Shown here piece after piece: positions 40,202 through 48,847 of a stretch of DNA of 64,000 bases. How positions within the stretch are numbered: position 1 is the stretch's first letter; each line of letters opens with the position of its first letter. Below the pieces are notes generated by a model that saw nothing but the letters and a program-made list of their open reading frames with translations, was not told the origin of the DNA and searched no databases. Made by a program: the position numbers and the translations under genes. Location of the stretch: contig CAJOJV010000003.1 in the NCBI GenBank assembly GCA_905234995.1, positions 1 through 64,000 of the forward strand. The letters run 5' to 3'. Origin of the DNA: an uncultured Eubacterium sp. Its GTDB lineage: Bacteria > Bacillota > Clostridia > Oscillospirales > Acutalibacteraceae.

Positions 40202-41502
40202 TAAATCTTTTCCTCCGTGTGAATATTCACGGTTAAAACAGCTTTTGTTTCACTGCCGAGCTTTACGCGCTCGTCAGTGCAGTAACCGCAAATACCGATA
40301 ACTCCCGCGTCGTCTGCAACAACGGGAATTGAGTTCCTTATTTCAATAGGAACTGCAAGCTCGTTAAAGAGCTTTTTTAAAGTTTTCGTGCAATGCCTGC
40401 CCTCGGGTGAAAGCTTATCCCCCTCTTGCCTTGTGCGGACGGTGACACTGCCGATAATTTTATCATAATCGCAGCAAAAATCAAATGCTTTACTGCCGTT
40501 TTTACAAATTTTTAAATAATCATCAAAAGAAAGTTTACTGATTTCGGCAGCATAATGAGTTTTGCAATTGCTTAATTCTGCAATTCTCAACGTGCTTTTG
40601 TTTGAAACAGCCGTAAAATCATTATCGATTTGAAATCTTGACGGAGCCGCAAGCAAGCTTTTAAGATTACCGATTTTGTAATAGTCATACGGCAACGAGT
40701 TTTCTTTAAGATATTTTGCCAATACTCTGCCGAGGATTGCATCGGGAAGAGTTTTTAAACGATCAATTCTTAACTGATTATCGCTGCAGGCTTTTTCATA
40801 TTCCGCGCTTGCAATGCTTTCAAGATATTCCTCGTCTGCGGCAACAAGCTCCGTTAGTCTTGACGAAGCTGAAATGAAGTCGGGATTAAGCTTCTGCATT
40901 CGCGGAAGAATTTCACTTCTGATGTAGTTACGCGTGTAATCCGTTGAAGCATTAGTGCTGTCAATGCAATAGGCTATGCCGTTTTCTTCAAGATATTTCC
41001 TGATTTCATCAGAGTTTACTTCTATAAGCGGTCTGATTATATTATCTCTCTTCGGCGGAATAGCACACAGCCCGTTTAACGAGCTGCCTCTTGCAATTCT
41101 GAAAAGCAGGGTTTCCGCATTATCGGTTGCATTATGAGCGGTTGCAAGCTTATCACAGGAAAGCGTTTTGAAATACTCATACCGCCTGTTTCTGCTGTAT
41201 TCCTCAACAGAAAGTCCTGCCGCCTTAGCCTCGTCAACGGCGTTAATCCTGAGAATATGAAGCGGGATATTATTTTTTCTGCAGTAATCAATGCAGAAAT
41301 TCATATCCCTTACGCTTTCCTTACCCCTGATTCCGTGCTCAATATGCGCCGCTTCAAGCGTTAAATCAAGCTCGTTCTTAACAGATAAAAGATATTCTGA
41401 AAGCATAACGGAATCAGCGCCGCCCGAAAGAGCAATCAGGATTTTATCGCCTTTTGAGATTAAATTATATTTATCAACAGTTTTGCTGATTTTATTCTTC
41501 AT
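40201..41502 (-). CDS. tilS: tRNA(Ile)-lysidine synthetase
   Basis: [21 protein letters not shown]-loop; [30 protein letters not shown]. Confidence 0.95.
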   Translation of the reverse strand: MKNKISKTVDKYNLISKGDKILIALSGGADSVMLSEYLLSVKNELDLTLEAAHIEHGIRGKESVRDMNFCIDYCRKNNIPLHILRINAVDEAKAAGLSVEEYSRNRRYEYFKTLSCDKLATAHNATDNAETLLFRIARGSSLNGLCAIPPKRDNIIRPLIEVNSDEIRKYLEENGIAYCIDSTNASTDYTRNYIRSEILPRMQKLNPDFISASSRLTELVAADEEYLESIASAEYEKACSDNQLRIDRLKTLPDAILGRVLAKYLKENSLPYDYYKIGNLKSLLAAPSRFQIDNDFTAVSNKSTLRIAELSNCKTHYAAEISKLSFDDYLKICKNGSKAFDFCCDYDKIIGSVTVRTRQEGDKLSPEGRHCTKTLKKLFNELAVPIEIRNSIPVVADDAGVIGICGYCTDERVKLGSETKAVLTVNIHTEEKI

Positions 41503-42859
41503 ACTTCTTTTCAACGCTTCTGAAGCGTGTAAATTCCTTGTCAAAGGTCATTTCAATCGTGCCGACTGCGCCGTGGCGGTTTTTGGCAACGATGAGCTCG
41601 GTGAGGTTAGCGTCAATATCATCCTGCTTGTCCTCGTCAACCTCGCCTCTGTAGTAATCCTCGCGGTAAAGGAACATAACGATATCCGCATCCTGCTCAA
41701 TTGAGCCTGATTCACGCAAGTCGGAAAGCTGCGGTCTGTGACTCTTACCCCTGCCTTCAGTGCCTCTTGAAAGCTGAGCGCAGCAGACAACGGGGATATT
41801 CAAATCCTTAGCAAGCATTTTGAGATTTCTCGTAATCTCGGAAACCTCCTGAACGCGGTTTTCCTTACGGACCGAGGACTGAATGAGACCGAGATAGTCA
41901 ATTATGATAATATCAACGTTCTTAAGCCTGCGAACCTTTGATTTAATCTCAGGCACGGTCGTGCTTGAGGAATCGTCAAGATAAAGCTCCGTCTGCATAA
42001 ACTCGCCCGTAGCGTTACCGAGCCTTACCCATTCCTCTTTAGAAAGCTCGCCCGTGCGGAGCTTCTGGCTCGGAATACCGGCTTTTGAAGCAAGAAGCCT
42101 TTCTGCAAGCTGCTCCTTAGTCATTTCAAGGCTGAAGAACACGCATTTCTTGCCGGCGTTAACTGCAACGTTCTGCGCAAGATTAAGCGCAAATGAGGTT
42201 TTACCCATTGCAGGACGAGCGCCAATCAGAATAAAATCCGATTTATTAAGACCCGTTATGTATTTATCAAGCATACCGAAGCCCGAAGGAATTGCTTTAT
42301 ACTCATCCTTATTATCGCCCGTGAGCTTTTCGAGCCTGTCATAAACTCCGTTTACAATAACATCAGACAGCTTACGCGGACCGTTTACGTCCTTTCCCTG
42401 ACGGATATCGTAAATCCTCTGCTCAGCGGAATTAAGCAGCGTTGAAGCGTCCGCCTCTCCGCTTGAAGCCTGATTAATAATATCCTGAGAGGTCTGAATC
42501 AGCGTGCGAAGGAAGTATTGCTCCTCGACAATCTTTGCATAAGTTTCAATATTTGCAGTTGAAGGAACACTGTCACGCAGCGTTAACAGATACTCTCTTC
42601 CTCCCGAGGTATCATAATGCCCCTCTTTTACAAGCACGTCCGCAATAACGACGGGGTCAATTCTTGCGCTTGAGCCCGTGAACATCGTCATCATTGAACC
42701 GAAAATTACTCTGTGCTGAGGAAGATAAAAATAATCTGGTTTTACAATTGTTGCAACCTTCTCCATACAGTCGCCGTCAACAAGAATGCTGCCGAGCACT
42801 GCCTGCTCCGCCTGCAGACTGTAGGGCAAAGGCGTTAATGAATTATTTACATCAGGCAT
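41492..42859 (-). CDS. dnaB: Replicative DNA helicase
   Basis: PYSLQAEQAVLGSILVD; LIGARPAMGKTSFALNLA; LSDLRESGSIEQDADIVMFLYREDYY. Confidence 0.97.
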   Translation of the reverse strand: MPDVNNSLTPLPYSLQAEQAVLGSILVDGDCMEKVATIVKPDYFYLPQHRVIFGSMMTMFTGSSARIDPVVIADVLVKEGHYDTSGGREYLLTLRDSVPSTANIETYAKIVEEQYFLRTLIQTSQDIINQASSGEADASTLLNSAEQRIYDIRQGKDVNGPRKLSDVIVNGVYDRLEKLTGDNKDEYKAIPSGFGMLDKYITGLNKSDFILIGARPAMGKTSFALNLAQNVAVNAGKKCVFFSLEMTKEQLAERLLASKAGIPSQKLRTGELSKEEWVRLGNATGEFMQTELYLDDSSSTTVPEIKSKVRRLKNVDIIIIDYLGLIQSSVRKENRVQEVSEITRNLKMLAKDLNIPVVCCAQLSRGTEGRGKSHRPQLSDLRESGSIEQDADIVMFLYREDYYRGEVDEDKQDDIDANLTELIVAKNRHGAVGTIEMTFDKEFTRFRSVEKKYEE

Positions 42860-42882
42860 TTTAATCACCCATCTTTAGAAAT

Positions 42883-43326
42883 TTATGCTTCCGTAACCTG
42901 AACAAAGATTTTTGCGCTTATGCCCTGATAAACCTTAATCTCTGCCTCATAAGTGCCAAACTGCTTTATATCCTCAACGTTGATTTTTCTTTTATCAACG
43001 TCAAGGCTTAAATCCTTCTTTATCTGCTCTGCAATATCCTTTGAGGTAACGGAGCCGAAAAGCTTTCCGTTTGCACCCGCTCTTGCGGCAACCTTAACCG
43101 TTTTGCCGTCAAGCCTTGCAGCGTCTTCCTCGGCAGCCTTGATTTCCTCTGCCTTGTGGAATTTTTTTGCCTGCTCTTTATTGTTAAAATCGTTCATAGC
43201 GGTTGCATTTGCCTCAACCGCAAGCCCTTTGGGGATAAGGAAATTCCTTGCATATCCGTCAGAAGCATTAACGAGCTCGCCTTTTTTGCCAAGGCTTTTA
43301 ACGTCCTGTTTAAGAATAACTTTCAT
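42883..43326 (-). CDS. rplI: 50S ribosomal protein L9
   Basis: [39 protein letters not shown]. Confidence 0.97.
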   Translation of the reverse strand: MKVILKQDVKSLGKKGELVNASDGYARNFLIPKGLAVEANATAMNDFNNKEQAKKFHKAEEIKAAEEDAARLDGKTVKVAARAGANGKLFGSVTSKDIAEQIKKDLSLDVDKRKINVEDIKQFGTYEAEIKVYQGISAKIFVQVTEA

Positions 43327-43353
43327 AGTTTTATCCTGCCTTTCCTCGCAGCC

Positions 43354-45129
43354 TTATATTTCCATAATTATCGGCAAAATCATCGGGCTGCGTTTTGTTT
43401 TTTCATACATCATATGCGAAATCTCGTCACGCAGATGAGTTTTAATTGTGTTCCAATCGTGATACTTAGTGCTATAAGTATCGTAAATAACCTGACTTGC
43501 AAGTCCCTTTGCAGCGTCAATAAGCTCCTCGTTTTCGCGAACGTAAACGAAGCCCCTTGAAACGATATCCGGACCGCTTACAATCATACCGGACTCCGAA
43601 TCAATAGTTGCAACGATAATGATAATACCGTCAGCAGAAAGGTGCTTTCTGTCGCTGAGTACGATATTGCCTACGTCGCCAACGCCTATACCGTCAACGT
43701 ATACCTCGCCGCTTTCAACCTTAGCAAGTTCTTTTAAGCCGCTTTCAGATATCTCAATATGACTGCCGATATCGCCGACAAAGATATTATTCTTTACAAT
43801 ACCCATAGACTGAGCAAGCGCCGCATGCTTTTGCAAGTGCTTCTGCTCGCCGTGAACGGGTACAAAGTATTTCGGCTTAATAATGCCCATCATCAGCTTA
43901 AGCTCCTCCTGACAGGCGTGACCCGAAACGTGAACGTCGTACATATTTTCATATACGACCTCAACGCCTCGCTTCATAAGCTCATTTACGACATTGCCGA
44001 CCATTCTTTCATTGCCCGGAATCGGAGTTGCGGAAATGATTACGTAATCATTCGGTGAAGCAGTAACCTTTCTGTGCTCGCCGTGGGCAATCTTTGTCAG
44101 CGCGCTCATAGGCTCTCCCTGAGAACCCGTTGTGATAATTACAAGCTTATCGTCCGGATAATCGTTAATATTATCAATGCTGATGAGTATATTTCGGGGC
44201 ACCTTAAGATATCCGAGCTCAGAGCCGACCTCAACAAGATTCTCAAGGCTCCTGCCTACAACGGCAACCTTGCGCTTAAGTGCCTTTGCAACGTCAATAA
44301 TCTGCTGAATACGGTGAATATTTGAAGCAAAGGTTGCAACGACTATTCTGCGACCGCCCGCCTTTCTAAAAAGATTCAGGAAGGATTCGCCGACGGTTTT
44401 TTCACTCATCGTATAACCGGGACGCTCGGAGTTTGTTGAATCCTGAAACAGCGCAAGCACGCCCTTAGTGCCGTATTTAGCGAACGTGGGCAAATCAATC
44501 ATATCGCCGTCAACGGGAGTTGTGTCAATCTTAAAGTCGCCCGTGTGAATAACCGTTCCCGCGGGAGTAGATATTGCAAGACCGACGGAATCGGGTATTG
44601 AGTGATTAACGTGAATAAATTCAACCGTGAAGCTGCCGAGCATAATTTTATCTTTAGGATTAATCTCGTTAAGCTTAGCGCCTTCAAGCAGCTTGTGCTC
44701 TTCAAGCTTGCCCTTGATAAGGCCAATTGTAAGCCTCGTTGCATAAATCGGAATGTTAAAGTTTTTTAACAGATAAGGAATACCGCCGATGTGGTCCTCG
44801 TGCCCGTGGGTTACAACAAGCCCCTTTATTCTGCCGATATTCTTTTCAATATAGGTGAAATCGGGGATTACCGAATCAACGCCAAGAAGCTCTGCGCCGG
44901 GAAAAGCAAGACCGCAGTCAACGATAAACATATCGTTTCCGTACTCATACACGGTCATATTCTTGCCAATCTCATTCATACCGCCGAGAAAGGCAACGCG
45001 CACAGACTCCGCCTGCTTAATCTGAGCAGGCCTCGTGCTTTTATCAACCTTACGATAGGTGTAATAGCGCTTCGTGGAATTCCGTTTTCCCGCAGTGCTC
45101 CTATTCTTAGGTGTATTTTGTTTTGCCAT
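43354..45129 (-). CDS. rnj: Ribonuclease J
   Basis: FLGGMNEIGKNMTVYEYGNDMFIVDCGLAFP; VTHGHEDHIGGIPYLL; long Lys-rich N-terminus. Confidence 0.95.
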   Translation of the reverse strand: MAKQNTPKNRSTAGKRNSTKRYYTYRKVDKSTRPAQIKQAESVRVAFLGGMNEIGKNMTVYEYGNDMFIVDCGLAFPGAELLGVDSVIPDFTYIEKNIGRIKGLVVTHGHEDHIGGIPYLLKNFNIPIYATRLTIGLIKGKLEEHKLLEGAKLNEINPKDKIMLGSFTVEFIHVNHSIPDSVGLAISTPAGTVIHTGDFKIDTTPVDGDMIDLPTFAKYGTKGVLALFQDSTNSERPGYTMSEKTVGESFLNLFRKAGGRRIVVATFASNIHRIQQIIDVAKALKRKVAVVGRSLENLVEVGSELGYLKVPRNILISIDNINDYPDDKLVIITTGSQGEPMSALTKIAHGEHRKVTASPNDYVIISATPIPGNERMVGNVVNELMKRGVEVVYENMYDVHVSGHACQEELKLMMGIIKPKYFVPVHGEQKHLQKHAALAQSMGIVKNNIFVGDIGSHIEISESGLKELAKVESGEVYVDGIGVGDVGNIVLSDRKHLSADGIIIIVATIDSESGMIVSGPDIVSRGFVYVRENEELIDAAKGLASQVIYDTYSTKYHDWNTIKTHLRDEISHMMYEKTKRSPMILPIIMEI

Positions 45130-45301
45130 AAAAAAATAAAAACTCCTTTAATAATAAATTTTTCCGTTCTAAAATGTTGAATATATAATATATTATTATT
45201 CTTAACTTGTCAAGCAATTTGAAATTAAGATATATCAATATTGATTATTACCAAAAATAATGCTAAAATATTCCAAACTAATAAAATTCAAGGAATGCTT
45301 T

Positions 45302-45736
45302 ATGAAAAAGGTTGAAATTTATACTGACGGCGCCTGCAGCGGAAACCCGGGCAAAGGCGGCTGGGGCGCAATTCTCGTTTATAATAAGCACGAAAAGGAA
45401 ATCAGCGGGTGTGAAGCGCAGACGACAAATAACAGAATGGAGCTTACCGCCGTAATCAAAGCGCTTGAACTGCTCACGGAGCCCTGCGAAGTTACTTTAA
45501 CTACGGATTCAAAGTACGTTTGCGACGCAATTAATCTGAAATGGGTTTACGGTTGGCAGAAAAACGGCTGGAAAAAAGCAGACAAAAAGCCTGCGTTAAA
45601 TGTTGATTTGTGGGAAACGCTTCTCTCTCTGCTTGAAAGGCACAGCGTTGAATTCATCTGGGTTAAGGGGCACAACGGACATCCTTATAATGAGAGATGC
45701 GATAAATTAGCCGTTGAAGCATACAGCAGCTTATAG
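45302..45736 (+). CDS. rnhA: Ribonuclease HI
   Basis: [56 protein letters not shown]. Confidence 0.96.
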   Translation: MKKVEIYTDGACSGNPGKGGWGAILVYNKHEKEISGCEAQTTNNRMELTAVIKALELLTEPCEVTLTTDSKYVCDAINLKWVYGWQKNGWKKADKKPALNVDLWETLLSLLERHSVEFIWVKGHNGHPYNERCDKLAVEAYSSL

Positions 45737-45738
45737 TA

Positions 45739-45770
45739 AAAGACCGAAGAAAGCCTTCGGTCTTTTTTTC
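45739..45770 (+). terminator. intrinsic terminator after rnhA
   Basis: aaagaccgaagaaagccttcggtcttttttt. Confidence 0.85.
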
Positions 45771-46070
45771 ATTCAATAACTTCTATCAAAAAGCTTACGG
45801 GGCGAAAGCCGTCGTTGCAGGAAATCATTGCGGATTTCGGATTTTTCATCCATCCGTCATAAAAATTGCCGCCCCCGTGCGCAAGAGTCATAACGAAGGG
45901 AGATATCGAATCCCATGCGCTTTCGCAAAAGCCATCAGGCTTCTGCCAGCCGTTTGCAATAAAAACCTGCCCTAATTTCATTGAGCAGGCGTGCTCAATC
46001 GGGTTTTCATATTCCTTGATTAAATCATCGTAGCGCGCAATTTTCTTAACTGTTATGCGAATTTTTCCAT
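45769..46070 (-). pseudogene. TIGR04076 family protein with apparent 1-nt frameshift at the N-terminus
   Basis: ATG at 46070 gives ATG GAA AAA TTC GCA TAA. Adding one A to the A5 run (46062-46066) gives MEKIRITVKKIARYDDLIKEYENPIEHACSMKLGQVFIANGWQKPDGFCESAWDSISPFVMTLAHGGGNF..., continuous with the 70-aa ORF. Confidence 0.65.
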
Positions 46071-46074
46071 AGGC

Positions 46075-46719
46075 TTACTCTGCCTCGTCGGCTTCAGCCG
46101 CATCGTCAGCAGGAGCCTCTGTCGGCGCCTCAGTTTCTGGAGCCGCTGTGGTTTCATACTGGCTCATAAGCCCGCTTGAAATAACGTATTTTACCTCATA
46201 GGTCATTCCGTAATTAGTTAAGGTTGTAAGAACCTCTTCGTTTAGGAAGGTTGAATCTGCACTTTCATCCTGAACAATAAAGTTTGTGCCCTCATCAAGA
46301 TATTTGATTTCGGAAATCAAATCCTCAATCCCGTTGATTTCCTCGCCCTCAAAGAAGAGATAGCTGCCCTTTACGGTAATAATACCCTCAAATTTATTTT
46401 CATCAGGGGTGTAATACGCAGTGGAGCTCGGAACAGTCGTTGTATCATCCTTAGTTTTTTTGAAATTAATACCTTTAACAAAATAGAAGTACGAGCAGAG
46501 GCAAACAGCAATAACAAGCAATACGCAAACAACAACAGGCGCCTTGCTCTTCTTTTTTTCCTTCTTAAAACGGTGGCGCTCAAGCGTTGCCTCCTCCGTT
46601 TCAATATGCGTTATATCAACGTCAACGTCGTTAGCTGTTTCCTTGTAAGACGCATCCGACGCTTTATGCACAACAAGAGGGCTTTCCAGCCTTTCGTTAT
46701 CGTTAATTTGATTATCCAT
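46075..46719 (-). CDS. hypothetical single-pass membrane protein with acidic Glu/Ala/Thr-rich C-terminus
   Basis: Start at MDNQINDNERL; TM APVVVCVLLVIAVCLCSYFYFV; C-terminal tail TTAAPETEAPTEAPADDAAEADEAE. Confidence 0.8.
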   Translation of the reverse strand: MDNQINDNERLESPLVVHKASDASYKETANDVDVDITHIETEEATLERHRFKKEKKKSKAPVVVCVLLVIAVCLCSYFYFVKGINFKKTKDDTTTVPSSTAYYTPDENKFEGIITVKGSYLFFEGEEINGIEDLISEIKYLDEGTNFIVQDESADSTFLNEEVLTTLTNYGMTYEVKYVISSGLMSQYETTAAPETEAPTEAPADDAAEADEAE

Positions 46720-46835
46720 AGTAATGTCCTCTTTCCGTTTATGAACACATAATAACACAAAACTTAATAATTTTCAATAAATATTGAATTTAAATATTTG
46801 TGTGCTATAATTAAGTTATATTAGGAGTTGATAAA

Positions 46836-47717
46836 ATGAAAATTTTAACCTTTGATATTGGCGGCACAAACATAAAATATGCGCTTTGTAACGAGCAATT
46901 TGAAATCACCGAGGAGCATTCAATTCCAACAATCGCCGAGCAGGGCGGTCAGGTTATCATTAACAGAATCATTGAGATAATCAAGGGCTTTGACGGGCTT
47001 GACAGAGTTGCAATCAGCACTGCAGGTCAGGTTGATAACAAAAACGGAATCGTCGTTTTTTCTACAAACGATATCCCCTATTACACCGGTATGATGGTTA
47101 AAAGAATTGTTGAAAGCAAAACGGGTATTCCGACCTTTCTTGAAAATGATACTAACGCAGCTGCGCTAGGCGAGCTGAAATTCGGCGCTGCAAGAGGCGC
47201 TGAAAGCTTTATTTATCTTAATTTCGGCACGGGTATCGGCGGCGCTATATACATTAACAACGAGCTTTACACCGGCTCAAATTCCTGCGCAGGCGGCTTT
47301 GCACATCTCATTACCCATGCGGGAGGCAGGCAGTGCACCTGCGGCGGCGAGGGCTGCTACAAGCAATACGCTTCCGCAAGAGCGCTTACACAGGCAGTTG
47401 AAAAGGCTACGGGCGAAAATATGAACGGCTTTGAGATTTTCGACAAGGAAAATTTTGAAAATCCCGAAATACGCCACGTTATTGATATTTGGATTGACGA
47501 AATCATTCTTGGCTTAAAGAGCATTATCTATACCTTTAACCCGAGCCTCATTGTGCTTGGTGGCGGCATTATGAGCGAGGATTACATCATTGAGCTGATT
47601 GACCGCAAGATATACAAGCAGCTTATGGAAAACTTCCGCAAGGTAAACATTGTTAATTCAAAGCTCGGAAATCAGGCGGCGCTTCTCGGCGTTGCTTACG
47701 AGGCATCAAATCTATAA
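46836..47717 (+). CDS. ROK family sugar kinase/glucokinase-like protein
   Basis: ILTFDIGGTNIKYALCNE; FLENDTNAAALGE; LNFGTGIGGAIYINNELYTGSN; GGRQCTCGGEGCYKQYAS zinc motif. Confidence 0.93.
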   Translation: MKILTFDIGGTNIKYALCNEQFEITEEHSIPTIAEQGGQVIINRIIEIIKGFDGLDRVAISTAGQVDNKNGIVVFSTNDIPYYTGMMVKRIVESKTGIPTFLENDTNAAALGELKFGAARGAESFIYLNFGTGIGGAIYINNELYTGSNSCAGGFAHLITHAGGRQCTCGGEGCYKQYASARALTQAVEKATGENMNGFEIFDKENFENPEIRHVIDIWIDEIILGLKSIIYTFNPSLIVLGGGIMSEDYIIELIDRKIYKQLMENFRKVNIVNSKLGNQAALLGVAYEASNL

Positions 47718-47725
47718 AAATCGAA

Positions 47726-47757
47726 CGCAGTTGCAAAAAAAGCAACTGCGTTTTTAT
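47726..47757 (+). terminator. intrinsic terminator after ROK gene
   Basis: cgcagttgcaaaaaaagcaactgcgtttttatt. Confidence 0.8.
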
Positions 47758-48716
47758 TATTTGAAGTATTTGATTAATTCATCATATGAAAGACAATTAG
47801 CTGTTCTGAGAAGCTTTTTATAGCGCTCCATATTAACGTCGCTGTGCTCGGTTTCCTTACTCCAGAGGTGGATTGTCCACGCGTCATTTCCGAAAAATGC
47901 AGGAATCAGAACGCCAACCGCCGCCATTTTTACCTTTGAAAGAACGTCCCTGTCATACACTGACTGCAGAAAATACCTGAAAAGAAAATACATTGCAATA
48001 TTTTCACAGGGCTTTGAATTGATAACTGACTTGTCAAAGCTGCAGCTATTAACCTTTTCAGCCCACTCATCATTAATCAGCTCAGGATTTCTGAAAACCT
48101 CGGTAAAATCAAGGCTTTCGCTCCCCTCTTCATAATCGTCCAGCTCCTCTTGAAGCTGCTTTGCGATGCTAAGAAGTTTAGCTATTCTTTGGTTTATCGG
48201 CACTGATTTATCAAGCACAATTTCATAAGCTCTTTTGCGTTCCGAAAGAAGCCTGAAATATAACTCAGCGTCGATATCGTTTAGCACGGGCGGCTCGGCG
48301 TTTATCTCCTGAGCAAAGGAAAAATCCTCCTCAAGCGCCCACATCATATCGCTTGCAACGGGACAGGAAAAGGAAATGCCAAGCTCCCTCGTTCCTCCGA
48401 AATCGTTGATAAATCTCGGGAAGGTGCGGCAGGTGTAGGGCGTATGCTCGCCACCGATTGCAATATGCATATCGCATAAATTCTCGGAATTCAGAAACGG
48501 GCAGCGCTTCTTTTCGGCAAGGCGAAAAATATCGTTGTCGAATTCGTCCTTATCAAGCAGGCTGAATATACGGTTATGTAATTCACCTGACAGAGTTTTA
48601 TAATAAATTAGGCTTTCGGCATCAACGTCAACTTCCCACCCCTGACAGCAGGAATCGGGACACGCTGAGGCTATACATTTAAAGTCCTTATAAAAGGAAG
48701 GGGTTACAATTTTCAT
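47757..48716 (-). CDS. FliB-family (flagellin lysine-N-methylase-like) Cys-rich protein
   Basis: PSFYKDFKCIASACPDSCCQGWEVDVDAESLIYY...RCPFLNSENLCDMHIAIGGEHTPYTCRTFPRF. Confidence 0.75.
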   Translation of the reverse strand: MKIVTPSFYKDFKCIASACPDSCCQGWEVDVDAESLIYYKTLSGELHNRIFSLLDKDEFDNDIFRLAEKKRCPFLNSENLCDMHIAIGGEHTPYTCRTFPRFINDFGGTRELGISFSCPVASDMMWALEEDFSFAQEINAEPPVLNDIDAELYFRLLSERKRAYEIVLDKSVPINQRIAKLLSIAKQLQEELDDYEEGSESLDFTEVFRNPELINDEWAEKVNSCSFDKSVINSKPCENIAMYFLFRYFLQSVYDRDVLSKVKMAAVGVLIPAFFGNDAWTIHLWSKETEHSDVNMERYKKLLRTANCLSYDELIKYFK

Positions 48717-48847
48717 AAAAGTGCTCTTTTCATTTGATGAAATGATTTTAACACATTAATAATGTTTTATCAATATTTTAAAATTACTATTGTCAATTTG
48801 GTAAATTTTAGATATAATTAACTTGAATAACCGAAAGGAGTTATTTT

